From a bacterium D16-36 (GTDB lineage: Bacteria; Bacillota; Clostridia; Lachnospirales; Lachnospiraceae), in assembly GCA_003611745.1 (NCBI GenBank), contig RAYF01000047.1, forward strand, positions 1-49,510: a DNA stretch of 49,510 bases, read 5' to 3'. Within the stretch, counting starts at the first letter, position 1, and each line of letters starts with the position of its first letter. Shown here one piece after another: positions 1 through 6,459 of this stretch. The position numbers and the translations under genes were made by a program. The notes under the pieces are model-generated. The model did not search any database. It saw nothing but the letters and a program-made list of their open reading frames with translations, and was not told where the DNA came from.

Positions 1-1749
1 CGGAACTTATACAACCCGGAGTTCTACCTGTTGGCATATAGGAATATCTACGCCAATGAGGGGAGCATGACGCCGGGGGTGGATGGAGAAACACTGGACG
101 GGATGAGCAGTCCGAGGATAGAGCGTATCATCAGCGCATTAAAAGACCGCTCCTACCGCCCGAAACCTGCACGACGTACATATATTGCGAAGAAAAACAG
201 CAATAAAAAGCGTCCGCTTGGGATTCCTTCCGGGGATGACAAGCTGGTGCAGGAAGTAGTCCGAATGATATTGGAAAGCATTTATGAACCCGCTTTCTCC
301 GACTATTCCCACGGATTCCGTCCAAAGAGGAGCTGCCATACAGCCCTTGAACAGATACAGCGGACATTCGCCGGGGCAAACTGGTTTGTGGAAGGGGATA
401 TTCAGGCATGTTTTGACAGCTTTGACCACCACGTGCTGATTGATATCCTGCGCAGACGCATTGATGACGAAGCATTTATCACACTGATGTGGAAGTTTTT
501 AAAAGCCGGATATATGGAACAATGGCAGTACAACAGGACATACTGCGGCACTCCGCAAGGTTCTGGCATCAGTCCTGTTCTGGCAAATATTTATCTGCAT
601 GAACTGGATACGTACGTGGAGGAATACAAGGCAGGCTTTATAAAAGGAAACCGGATAAACCGCAAAGTGAATCCGGAATACGCCAGACGGAACCGTGAGG
701 TGCAGAGGTTTATGCGCCAGAACAGGGAAGTATGGGACAGCCTTAGTGAAGCCGAAAAGAAAGAACGTGCCGGGGAATTACGCAGACTGCGGGAGAAGCA
801 GAGGGAAATCCCGTCTAAGCAGTTTCGGGATGAAACTTACAAAAACCTGCAATACGTCCGTTATGCGGATGATTTTATCATAAGCATTATCGGGAGCAAA
901 AAGGATGCAGAAGCCTTAAAAGCAGATTTAGCCGTGTTCCTCAAAGAAAAACTGAACCTTACACTGTCAGTGGAGAAAACCAAAATCACCCACGCAACTG
1001 ACCAGGCGAGGTTTCTTGGCTACGATATTTCAATTTCAAAAAGCCAGGAAGTCACAAAACGTCAGGGCAGGAAAGTGAAGGGATACAGCGGCGCAGTAAA
1101 GCTATATATGCCGCATGAGAAATGGGAATCGAAACTATTGGAGTATGGTGCAATCCGTATCAAGAAAGACAAAGTTACACACAAAGAGCATTGGAAAGCC
1201 ATTCACAGGCCACAGCTCATTAACCGCAAAGATATTGAAATTCTGTCAAAGTACAACTCTGAAATCAGAGGTTTGTACAATTATTACTCATTGGCATGTA
1301 ATGTATGTGCAACGAGTAAGTTTGCGAGTCTGATGCATTACAGTATGCTGAAAACATTCGCAAATAAATACCGCACAAAGACCAGAAAGATTAAGAAGAA
1401 ATATTTTAGGGATGGACGGTTTACAGTCATTTATAAGACAAAAAGCGGTATGAAGGAGAGCGTGTTCTACAGAGGGCCTTTTATCCGCAAGGATAAGCCC
1501 AATGTGCCACAGGCAGATATCCTGCCTGCTTACAAGCGGTATGACAGACCAAACCGCATAGCGGCAAAACTGCGCTCGAAAACTTGTGAACTCTGCGGAC
1601 AGTACACAAATGACGTGGAGATCCATCAGGTAAAACGGCTGAAAAGCCTTAGCGGTGAATATGAGTGGGAAAAAGTTATGCTAAAGAATCGCAGGAAAAC
1701 GCTGGCAGTATGCCCGGCGTGCCACCATGAGATACACGGAAAAGACTGA
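1..1749 (+). CDS. ltrA: Group II intron-encoded reverse transcriptase/maturase with HNH endonuclease domain (5' partial)
   Basis: The frame is open from base 1, so the true start lies upstream; TTG at 31 is only an internal codon. Reverse-transcriptase blocks are clear: the GIPSGDDK region, the HGFRPKRSCH block, GTPQGSGISPVLANIYLH, and the catalytic YADD at 862-873. A charged insertion sits between the PQG block and YADD, as in several chloroplast-like bacterial intron proteins. The thumb/maturase (X) domain follows, and the protein ends in a Cys2...Cys-x2-Cys HNH endonuclease (CELCG...CPACHHEIHG). It would help the intron RNA splice and copy it into new sites by retrohoming. Family assignment is secure. 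Confidence 0.95.
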   Translation, partial: RNLYNPEFYLLAYRNIYANEGSMTPGVDGETLDGMSSPRIERIISALKDRSYRPKPARRTYIAKKNSNKKRPLGIPSGDDKLVQEVVRMILESIYEPAFSDYSHGFRPKRSCHTALEQIQRTFAGANWFVEGDIQACFDSFDHHVLIDILRRRIDDEAFITLMWKFLKAGYMEQWQYNRTYCGTPQGSGISPVLANIYLHELDTYVEEYKAGFIKGNRINRKVNPEYARRNREVQRFMRQNREVWDSLSEAEKKERAGELRRLREKQREIPSKQFRDETYKNLQYVRYADDFIISIIGSKKDAEALKADLAVFLKEKLNLTLSVEKTKITHATDQARFLGYDISISKSQEVTKRQGRKVKGYSGAVKLYMPHEKWESKLLEYGAIRIKKDKVTHKEHWKAIHRPQLINRKDIEILSKYNSEIRGLYNYYSLACNVCATSKFASLMHYSMLKTFANKYRTKTRKIKKKYFRDGRFTVIYKTKSGMKESVFYRGPFIRKDKPNVPQADILPAYKRYDRPNRIAAKLRSKTCELCGQYTNDVEIHQVKRLKSLSGEYEWEKVMLKNRRKTLAVCPACHHEIHGKD

Positions 1750-1773
1750 TTTTGTTAGTTGACGACATATGGA

Positions 1774-1839
1774 GAGCCGTGTGCATCGAGAGGTGCCCGC
1801 ACGGTTCGGGAGGGAGCGTCCACGAGGCGCTTACCTCAT
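1774..1839 (+). ncRNA. Group II intron domains V and VI
   Basis: Domain V: GAGCCGTGTGC pairs with GCACGGTTC around a short loop. Domain VI: GAGG and GCGTC pair with GGCGC and CCTC around loop CACGA, leaving an unpaired TTA that supplies the branch-point adenosine. The intron ends CAT. Stems were read by eye. Confidence 0.75.
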
Positions 1840-2160
1840 GACCTTTACAATACCTCTGACACAAGGGGCACGTCGCAGTCCTACGGTTTAAATTATCAAA
1901 AGACCGGAAAAGAATTGATGTCGATGGATGAGATTTCGGTTATGGATGGTGGAAAATGTATCATGCAGCTTAGAGGGGTTAGACCATTCTTCTCCAATAA
2001 GTTTGACATCACCAAGCACAAGCAGTACCGGCTTCTGTCCGATTTTGACGACAAAAACGCCTTAGACATCGAAAAATATGTAAAGAACCTGTGTAAAGCA
2101 AGAGTCAGGGACAATGACACCGTTGATGAGGTGGAGGATGCGGGCGTGATTGAAGCATGA
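1840..2160 (+). CDS. VirD4/TcpA-type coupling protein, 3' exon (C-terminal 106 aa)
   Basis: This frame starts directly after the intron with DLYNTSDTRG and continues with KTGKELMS, MDGGKCIMQLRGVRPF and DITKHKQY. That pattern is the C-terminal end of the type IV coupling ATPases of Tn1549-like elements, after the Walker B region. The protein brings the relaxosome to the secretion channel at the membrane. The 5' exon is outside the window. Only a spliced transcript would give the full protein. An apparent start at 1759 lies inside intron domains V/VI and is not a real N-terminus. Confidence 0.85.
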   Translation, partial: DLYNTSDTRGTSQSYGLNYQKTGKELMSMDEISVMDGGKCIMQLRGVRPFFSNKFDITKHKQYRLLSDFDDKNALDIEKYVKNLCKARVRDNDTVDEVEDAGVIEA

Positions 2161-2169
2161 CAACTGAAT

Positions 2170-2340
2170 ATGGAAAAAACTGAATATGGAACCCGTCAAC
2201 CAGTCACAGAACTTCTGGACAAAAAGTCCAAAAGTTACGGAAACGGAGTTTTGAATGTACTTGGGAAAGGACAAAACAAAGCGTCCGGCATAGCCAATCG
2301 CCAAACTGAATATGCCGGATGCCCGCAGGGTTCTTCCTAA
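2170..2340 (+). CDS. Small hypothetical protein (56 aa)
   Basis: An ATG at 2170 opens a 56-residue frame beginning MEKTEYGTRQPV, ending TAA at 2338-2340. It starts 10 bases after the coupling-protein stop and has no strong ribosome binding site. A 25-nt hairpin repeat lies inside it. The product is polar and Gly/Asn/Lys-rich with no membrane segment. A terminator-like stem follows the stop at once, which fits a real 3' end. No family was recognised, and it may be non-coding. Confidence 0.35.
   Translation: MEKTEYGTRQPVTELLDKKSKSYGNGVLNVLGKGQNKASGIANRQTEYAGCPQGSS
2211..2235. repeat. 25-nt hairpin repeat, copy 1 of 3
   Basis: Two 10-nt arms (ACTTCTGGAC and GTCCAAAAGT, one wobble pair) flank an AAAAA loop. 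Copies also occur at 6660-6684 and 6819-6843. Copy 3 is identical to this one. Confidence 0.8.
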
Positions 2341-2345
2341 AGGAT

Positions 2346-2382
2346 TGCCCTGTCTTTATCTTACCATAAGGCAGGGCATTTT
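2346..2382 (+). terminator. Terminator-like stem-loop, weak
   Basis: TGCCCTGTCTT pairs with AAGGCAGGGCA (11 bp, one G-U) around an 11-nt loop, followed by TTTT. It lies between the small 56-aa frame and the Maff2 gene, and may act as a processing or attenuation site inside the long transfer operon. Confidence 0.55.
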
Positions 2383-2444
2383 AACACGAAAAACTCTTTC
2401 AGAAACCAGACAAAATAATTTTTGAGAAAGAAAGAGGTAGAAAC

Positions 2445-2660
2445 ATGGCATTTTTTACAACAGCGGTAACAGGATTAAAGACAGTCGTAACAGCAATCGG
2501 CGCAGGCGTGGGCGTATGGGGCGTCATCAATTTGCTCGAAGGATATGGGAATGATAATCCGGGTGCAAAGAGCCAGGGAATCAAGCAGCTTATGAGTGGA
2601 GGGGGCATTATCATTGTGGCGCAGACGGTGATTCCACAGCTTTCCAGCCTGTTTTCATAA
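2445..2660 (+). CDS. Maff2 family mobile-element protein (71 aa)
   Basis: This is a small hydrophobic protein beginning MAFFTTAVTG, with a glycine-rich membrane segment (IGAGVGVWGVINLLEGYG) and a second hydrophobic C-terminal stretch (GGGIIIVAQTVIPQL). Sequence and length match the Maff2 family, which sits between the coupling protein and the VirB6-like gene in clostridial ICEs. Its size and two membrane segments resemble VirB2-type small subunits, so a pilus or channel role is possible but unproven. The start is preceded by AAAGAGGTAG. Confidence 0.85.
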   Translation: MAFFTTAVTGLKTVVTAIGAGVGVWGVINLLEGYGNDNPGAKSQGIKQLMSGGGIIIVAQTVIPQLSSLFS

Positions 2661-2665
2661 GATAA

Positions 2666-3538
2666 ATGGGCGGCATCATAGACAAAATCACTGATTTCAT
2701 AAAGGAGATGCTGCAAGGGTGGGTGCTTAACAACCTTGATACCATGTTTTCCGATGTCAATGATAAGGTCGGCACGATTGCGGGGGAGGTCAGCAAGACA
2801 CCAAGCACTTGGAACTCCGGCATATTCAGCATGATACGGACGTTATCGGAAAACGTGGTAGTCCCCATAGCAGGCATGATTATTAGTTTTGTGCTGATCT
2901 ATGAGCTGATAACAATGGTAATCGACAAAAACAATATGCATGACTTTGATACAAGCCTGTTTTTCCGTTTTTTATTTAAGGCTTGTATCGCTGTCATGCT
3001 GCTTTCCAAGACCTTTGATATAGTCATGGCGGTGTTTGATGTGGGAAGCCATGTGGTGACGCAGGCGGCATCTTCCATATCAGGCTCCACAAGCCTTGAC
3101 GTGCAGGCTACCCTTACCACCATGTTCAACAGCCAGATTGACACAATGGGGATAGGGGAGCTTATTGGTCTTGGTCTGGAAACGATGGTCATCAGCTTAT
3201 GTATGAAAATCATGTCCGTCCTCATCACCGTCATTTTATATGGGCGCATGATTGAAATATACCTTTATGTGTCAGTTGCGCCAATCCCGGCAGCGACAGT
3301 TACCAACCGGGAATGGGGTACAATCGGGACAAATTATTTAAAAGGGCTTGTCGCACTTGCGTTTCAGGGATTCTTCATCATGGTGTGCGTGGCGATCTAT
3401 GCTGTGCTTGTGGCAAGCGTGGCAGTGGCAGGAAATTTACACAGCGCATTGTGGTCGGTTGCGGCATATACCGTAATCCTCTGTTTCAGCTTATTCAAGA
3501 CAGGCTCATTATCAAAATCAATTTTCAATGCCCATTGA
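2666..3538 (+). CDS. VirB6/TrbL-like conjugal transfer membrane protein, CD1112 family (290 aa)
   Basis: This is a polytopic protein: an amphipathic N-terminus, then about five to six hydrophobic segments (around residues 70-92, 105-130, 165-195, 205-225, 235-260 and 265-282). A loop with YVSVAPIPAATVTNREWG before the last pair of segments is typical of this family. It would form the inner-membrane channel of the type IV secretion system. It starts six bases after the Maff2 stop and its end lies shortly before the PrgI start, so it is part of the same transfer operon. Confidence 0.85.
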   Translation: MGGIIDKITDFIKEMLQGWVLNNLDTMFSDVNDKVGTIAGEVSKTPSTWNSGIFSMIRTLSENVVVPIAGMIISFVLIYELITMVIDKNNMHDFDTSLFFRFLFKACIAVMLLSKTFDIVMAVFDVGSHVVTQAASSISGSTSLDVQATLTTMFNSQIDTMGIGELIGLGLETMVISLCMKIMSVLITVILYGRMIEIYLYVSVAPIPAATVTNREWGTIGTNYLKGLVALAFQGFFIMVCVAIYAVLVASVAVAGNLHSALWSVAAYTVILCFSLFKTGSLSKSIFNAH

Positions 3539-3587
3539 GTACAAAAATACTGTACTTGACGGGCATTTCCCACGAAAGGAGCAGACT

Positions 3588-4013
3588 ATGGCAATATCTG
3601 TACCAGTGCCAAAAGACCTGAGTGGAATCAAGACAAAAGTAGCGTTGAACCTTACCAGAAGGCAGATTATCTGCTTTTCCGGCGCAGCGCTTGTGGGCAT
3701 ACCCTTATATTTTTTTACCAAAGGGGTATTGGGCACACAGGGGGCGGCGCTTATCATGGTGGGCGCAATGCTGCCATTCTTCTTTTTGGCAATGTATGAA
3801 AAAGACGGTTTCCCGGCAGAGAAGATTCTATACTTCATGCTCCGGCAGAAGGTACTCACGCCGGGAATCAGACCGTATAAATCGGAAAACCTCTACAAGC
3901 AGTTGGAGGAACGGGAAAAAATCAGGAAGGAGGTATGTTTCCTTGAACAAAAGGCTTTTAAAAAATCCTCAGCAAAAGGCGGGGGCGGCAAAGCCAAAAC
4001 CGCAGGAAAATAA
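3588..4013 (+). CDS. PrgI family conjugation protein (141 aa)
   Basis: The start is set at ATG 3588, after a good AAAGGAG site at 3575-3581; the frame opens further upstream at 3528 but without support. The product begins MAISVPVPKDLSGIKTKV and continues LTRRQIICFSGAALVG, then two membrane helices, as PrgI/TcpE-type proteins do. The Lys/Gly-rich tail overlaps the start of the VirB4 gene by about 70 bases in another frame. PrgI proteins are small membrane partners of the VirB4 ATPase. Confidence 0.85.
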   Translation: MAISVPVPKDLSGIKTKVALNLTRRQIICFSGAALVGIPLYFFTKGVLGTQGAALIMVGAMLPFFFLAMYEKDGFPAEKILYFMLRQKVLTPGIRPYKSENLYKQLEEREKIRKEVCFLEQKAFKKSSAKGGGGKAKTAGK

Positions 4014-6459
4014 GCGGACACCGGAAAAAGCGGGACTGACTTTATCAGAAAAGAAACGCCTTGCGGAGCTTCGGCGTGTGCTTGCCGGGAACAGTAAAGA
4101 GCAGGCGAAGCCGGACACCGCACAGAAAACCATTACATTCAAAAAAATGTACCGGGACGGCATCTGTCAGGTGGCGGACAGTTATTACACGAAAATGGTG
4201 GAGTTTTTTGACATCAACTATGACTTGCTGGAGGTGGAGGATCAGGCGGATATTCTGGAAGAATACAGCAAGCTGATTAACTACTTCGATCCGTCCATAA
4301 AGTTCCAGTTGTTTTTATTCAACAGGCAGGTCAGCGAACAGGCTCTTGCGGAGCAGTTTGACATTCCTCTGCAGGAGGATGATTTTGACGATATTCGTGA
4401 CGAGTACACGCATATGCTAAAGCACCAGTCGGCAAAAGGCAACAACGGAATCATCAAGTCCAAGTACCTGATTTTCGGCGTGGAAAGCGCCGGGTACAGG
4501 GAAGCAAAGAGCAAGTTAAGCAATATTGAAAAAGACGTGGTACGCAATTTAAACAGTATCGGCACAAACGCCAGAGGTCTTGACGGGAAGGAAAGGCTGC
4601 GTATCCTGCATGAGTATTTCAATCAGGGTACAATGGAGCCTTTCCGTTTTTCGTTTAAGGAGCTGTCAGAATCCGGGAAGTCGGTCAAAGACTATATCGC
4701 CCCGCCGGGGTTTGACTTCCGCTATCCGAGCCGCTTTAAGTCCGGCAGCATCTACGGGAGCGTGTCTTACCTTGATATGATTGCGCCGAAGTTTACGGAC
4801 GAGATGGTTAAAAAGCTGCTGGATATTGACGATAACCTCACACTTACCATGCATATGCAGACCATTGATCCGGTGGAAGCAATCAAGATGATAAAACGTG
4901 CGCTCACTGACATTCAGAAAATGAAAATAGAGGAACAGAAGAAGGCAGTCCGGAGTGGTTACGATATGGATATTCTGCCTACGGACATCGTGACTTATGA
5001 GAAGGACACGTTAGAGCTTCTGGACGATTTGAACACAAGCAACCAGAAACTTATCAAGATGACCTTCCTCATTGCCTGTTACGGGAGGACGAAGCGGGAA
5101 CTGGAGAACCTGACGCAGAGGGTGTCCGGCATTATCCAGCAGGCAAACTGCAACCTGCGGTGTTTGCAGTATTTACAGGAACAGGGGTTAATGGCGAGTG
5201 CGCCGATTGGGTGCAACGATGTGGGGATTGAAAGAAACCTCACCACAAAGAGCGCTGCTGTCCTTGTGCCTTTCTGCACACAGGAGCTTTTCATGCCTGC
5301 GCCCGCCATTTATTACGGTCTGAACGCACTCAGCAATAACATGATTATGGCAGATAGAAAAAGGCTGCGTACACCAAACGGGGTAATTTTAGGCACACCC
5401 GGCAGTGGTAAATCATTCAGTGCAAAGCGTGAGATTTTATCCTGTTTCCTTATCACAAAAGACGATATTATCGTCTGCGATCCAGAGGGCGAGTATTTCC
5501 CGTTAGTGCAGGCGCTTCATGGGCAGGTGGTAAGGCTTGCCACTAACTCAAAGGATTACCTGAACCCGATGGACATTCAGCTCTCCCATAAGGGGGATAA
5601 GGAGGCACTCAAATTAAAGAGCGATTTCCTGATTACCCTGTGTGACCTGATAGCCGGAGGGAAGGACGGTCTGGAAAATGACGAGAAGGGCATCATTGAC
5701 ACCTGTATCAAGCATATCTATGACGGGTATTTCAAACACCCGAAGCCGGAGAATATGCCAATACTGGAAGATTTGTACAATGCGCTGTTAAAGTATGAGC
5801 CGAGGGATGTTGCGCCGGAGATGCAGAGGGAAGCGAAGCAGAAAGCGGTTCGGATTGCCAACAGCCTTGTCTTGTATGTGCATGGCTCGCAGAACTATTT
5901 CAACCACCGTACTAACGTGGATTCCCATAACCGGATCATGTGCTTTGACATTCGTGACTTAGGCAATCAGCTAAAAGAGATTGGAATGTTGATCGTGCAG
6001 GATGCGGTATGGAACAGGGTTTCGCAGAACCGGGAACGGAAAGTTGCCACAAGATATTACTGTGATGAGTTTCATTTGCTTTTAAAAGAAAAGCAGACCG
6101 CAATTTACTCGGTGGAGATTTGGAAAAGGTTCAGGAAATGGGGCGGAATCCCAACAGGACTGACACAGAATGTGGGCGATTTTCTGAAATCGGAGGAAAT
6201 TGAGGGCATCTTGGGGAACAGCGATTTTGTATATCTGCTGAACCAGAATGCCAAAGACCAGCATATCTTGGCGGATAAGTTGGGATTGTCGGAGAAACAG
6301 CTTATGCACGTCACCAATTCCGAGCCGGGAAGCGGTCTGATTCTGTTTGACAACGTGGTAATCCCATTCGTGGATAAGTACCCGGCAGATACAAAAACCT
6401 TTGCGATTATGAATACGAAGCCGGAGGAATCCACAGCAAAGGAGGATGAGGACAGTTAA
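3943..6459 (+). CDS. virB4: VirB4/TraE-family type IV secretion ATPase (838 aa)
   Basis: The frame is open from 3691, but that upstream part is a shadow of the PrgI gene. The best start is TTG 3943, eight bases after AGGAAGGAGGT. The ATPase domain has Walker A GTPGSGKS (residues about 484-491), DPEGEY, and Walker B YYCDEFHLLL (about 704-713, D708/E709). An N-terminal VirB4 region precedes it. The enzyme powers pilus or channel assembly and substrate transfer on the cytoplasmic face of the membrane. Its stop overlaps the next start as TAATG, which suggests translational coupling. Confidence 0.92.
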   Translation: MNKRLLKNPQQKAGAAKPKPQENKRTPEKAGLTLSEKKRLAELRRVLAGNSKEQAKPDTAQKTITFKKMYRDGICQVADSYYTKMVEFFDINYDLLEVEDQADILEEYSKLINYFDPSIKFQLFLFNRQVSEQALAEQFDIPLQEDDFDDIRDEYTHMLKHQSAKGNNGIIKSKYLIFGVESAGYREAKSKLSNIEKDVVRNLNSIGTNARGLDGKERLRILHEYFNQGTMEPFRFSFKELSESGKSVKDYIAPPGFDFRYPSRFKSGSIYGSVSYLDMIAPKFTDEMVKKLLDIDDNLTLTMHMQTIDPVEAIKMIKRALTDIQKMKIEEQKKAVRSGYDMDILPTDIVTYEKDTLELLDDLNTSNQKLIKMTFLIACYGRTKRELENLTQRVSGIIQQANCNLRCLQYLQEQGLMASAPIGCNDVGIERNLTTKSAAVLVPFCTQELFMPAPAIYYGLNALSNNMIMADRKRLRTPNGVILGTPGSGKSFSAKREILSCFLITKDDIIVCDPEGEYFPLVQALHGQVVRLATNSKDYLNPMDIQLSHKGDKEALKLKSDFLITLCDLIAGGKDGLENDEKGIIDTCIKHIYDGYFKHPKPENMPILEDLYNALLKYEPRDVAPEMQREAKQKAVRIANSLVLYVHGSQNYFNHRTNVDSHNRIMCFDIRDLGNQLKEIGMLIVQDAVWNRVSQNRERKVATRYYCDEFHLLLKEKQTAIYSVEIWKRFRKWGGIPTGLTQNVGDFLKSEEIEGILGNSDFVYLLNQNAKDQHILADKLGLSEKQLMHVTNSEPGSGLILFDNVVIPFVDKYPADTKTFAIMNTKPEESTAKEDEDS

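Larger units (their letters stand above)
1..1839 (+). mobile_element. Group II intron, 3' part, inserted in the coupling-protein gene
   Basis: The window opens inside the intron ORF (domain IV). After the ORF stop come a domain V-like hairpin at about 1774-1808, which starts GAGCCGTGTGC and closes with GCACGGTTC, and a domain VI-like helix ending ACCTCAT. Reading resumes at about 1840 in a VirD4-type C-terminus. The intron is in the same orientation as its host gene, so splicing could restore the protein. The 5' exon and intron domains I-III lie outside the window. The 3' boundary at 1839 is inferred from the usual AY ending and may be off by a few bases. Confidence 0.85.

Noticed and set aside
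131-475. Long minus-strand frame in the intron ORF
   Set aside because: It is a shadow of the reverse transcriptase frame, with no ribosome site and no recognisable protein.
1759-1839. Apparent N-terminus of the coupling-protein frame
   Set aside because: These 27 codons read through intron domains V/VI; the real protein continues from the 5' exon after splicing.
3691-3942. Extended N-terminus of VirB4
   Set aside because: It overlaps the PrgI gene in another frame and has no family resemblance; TTG 3943 has the good ribosome site.
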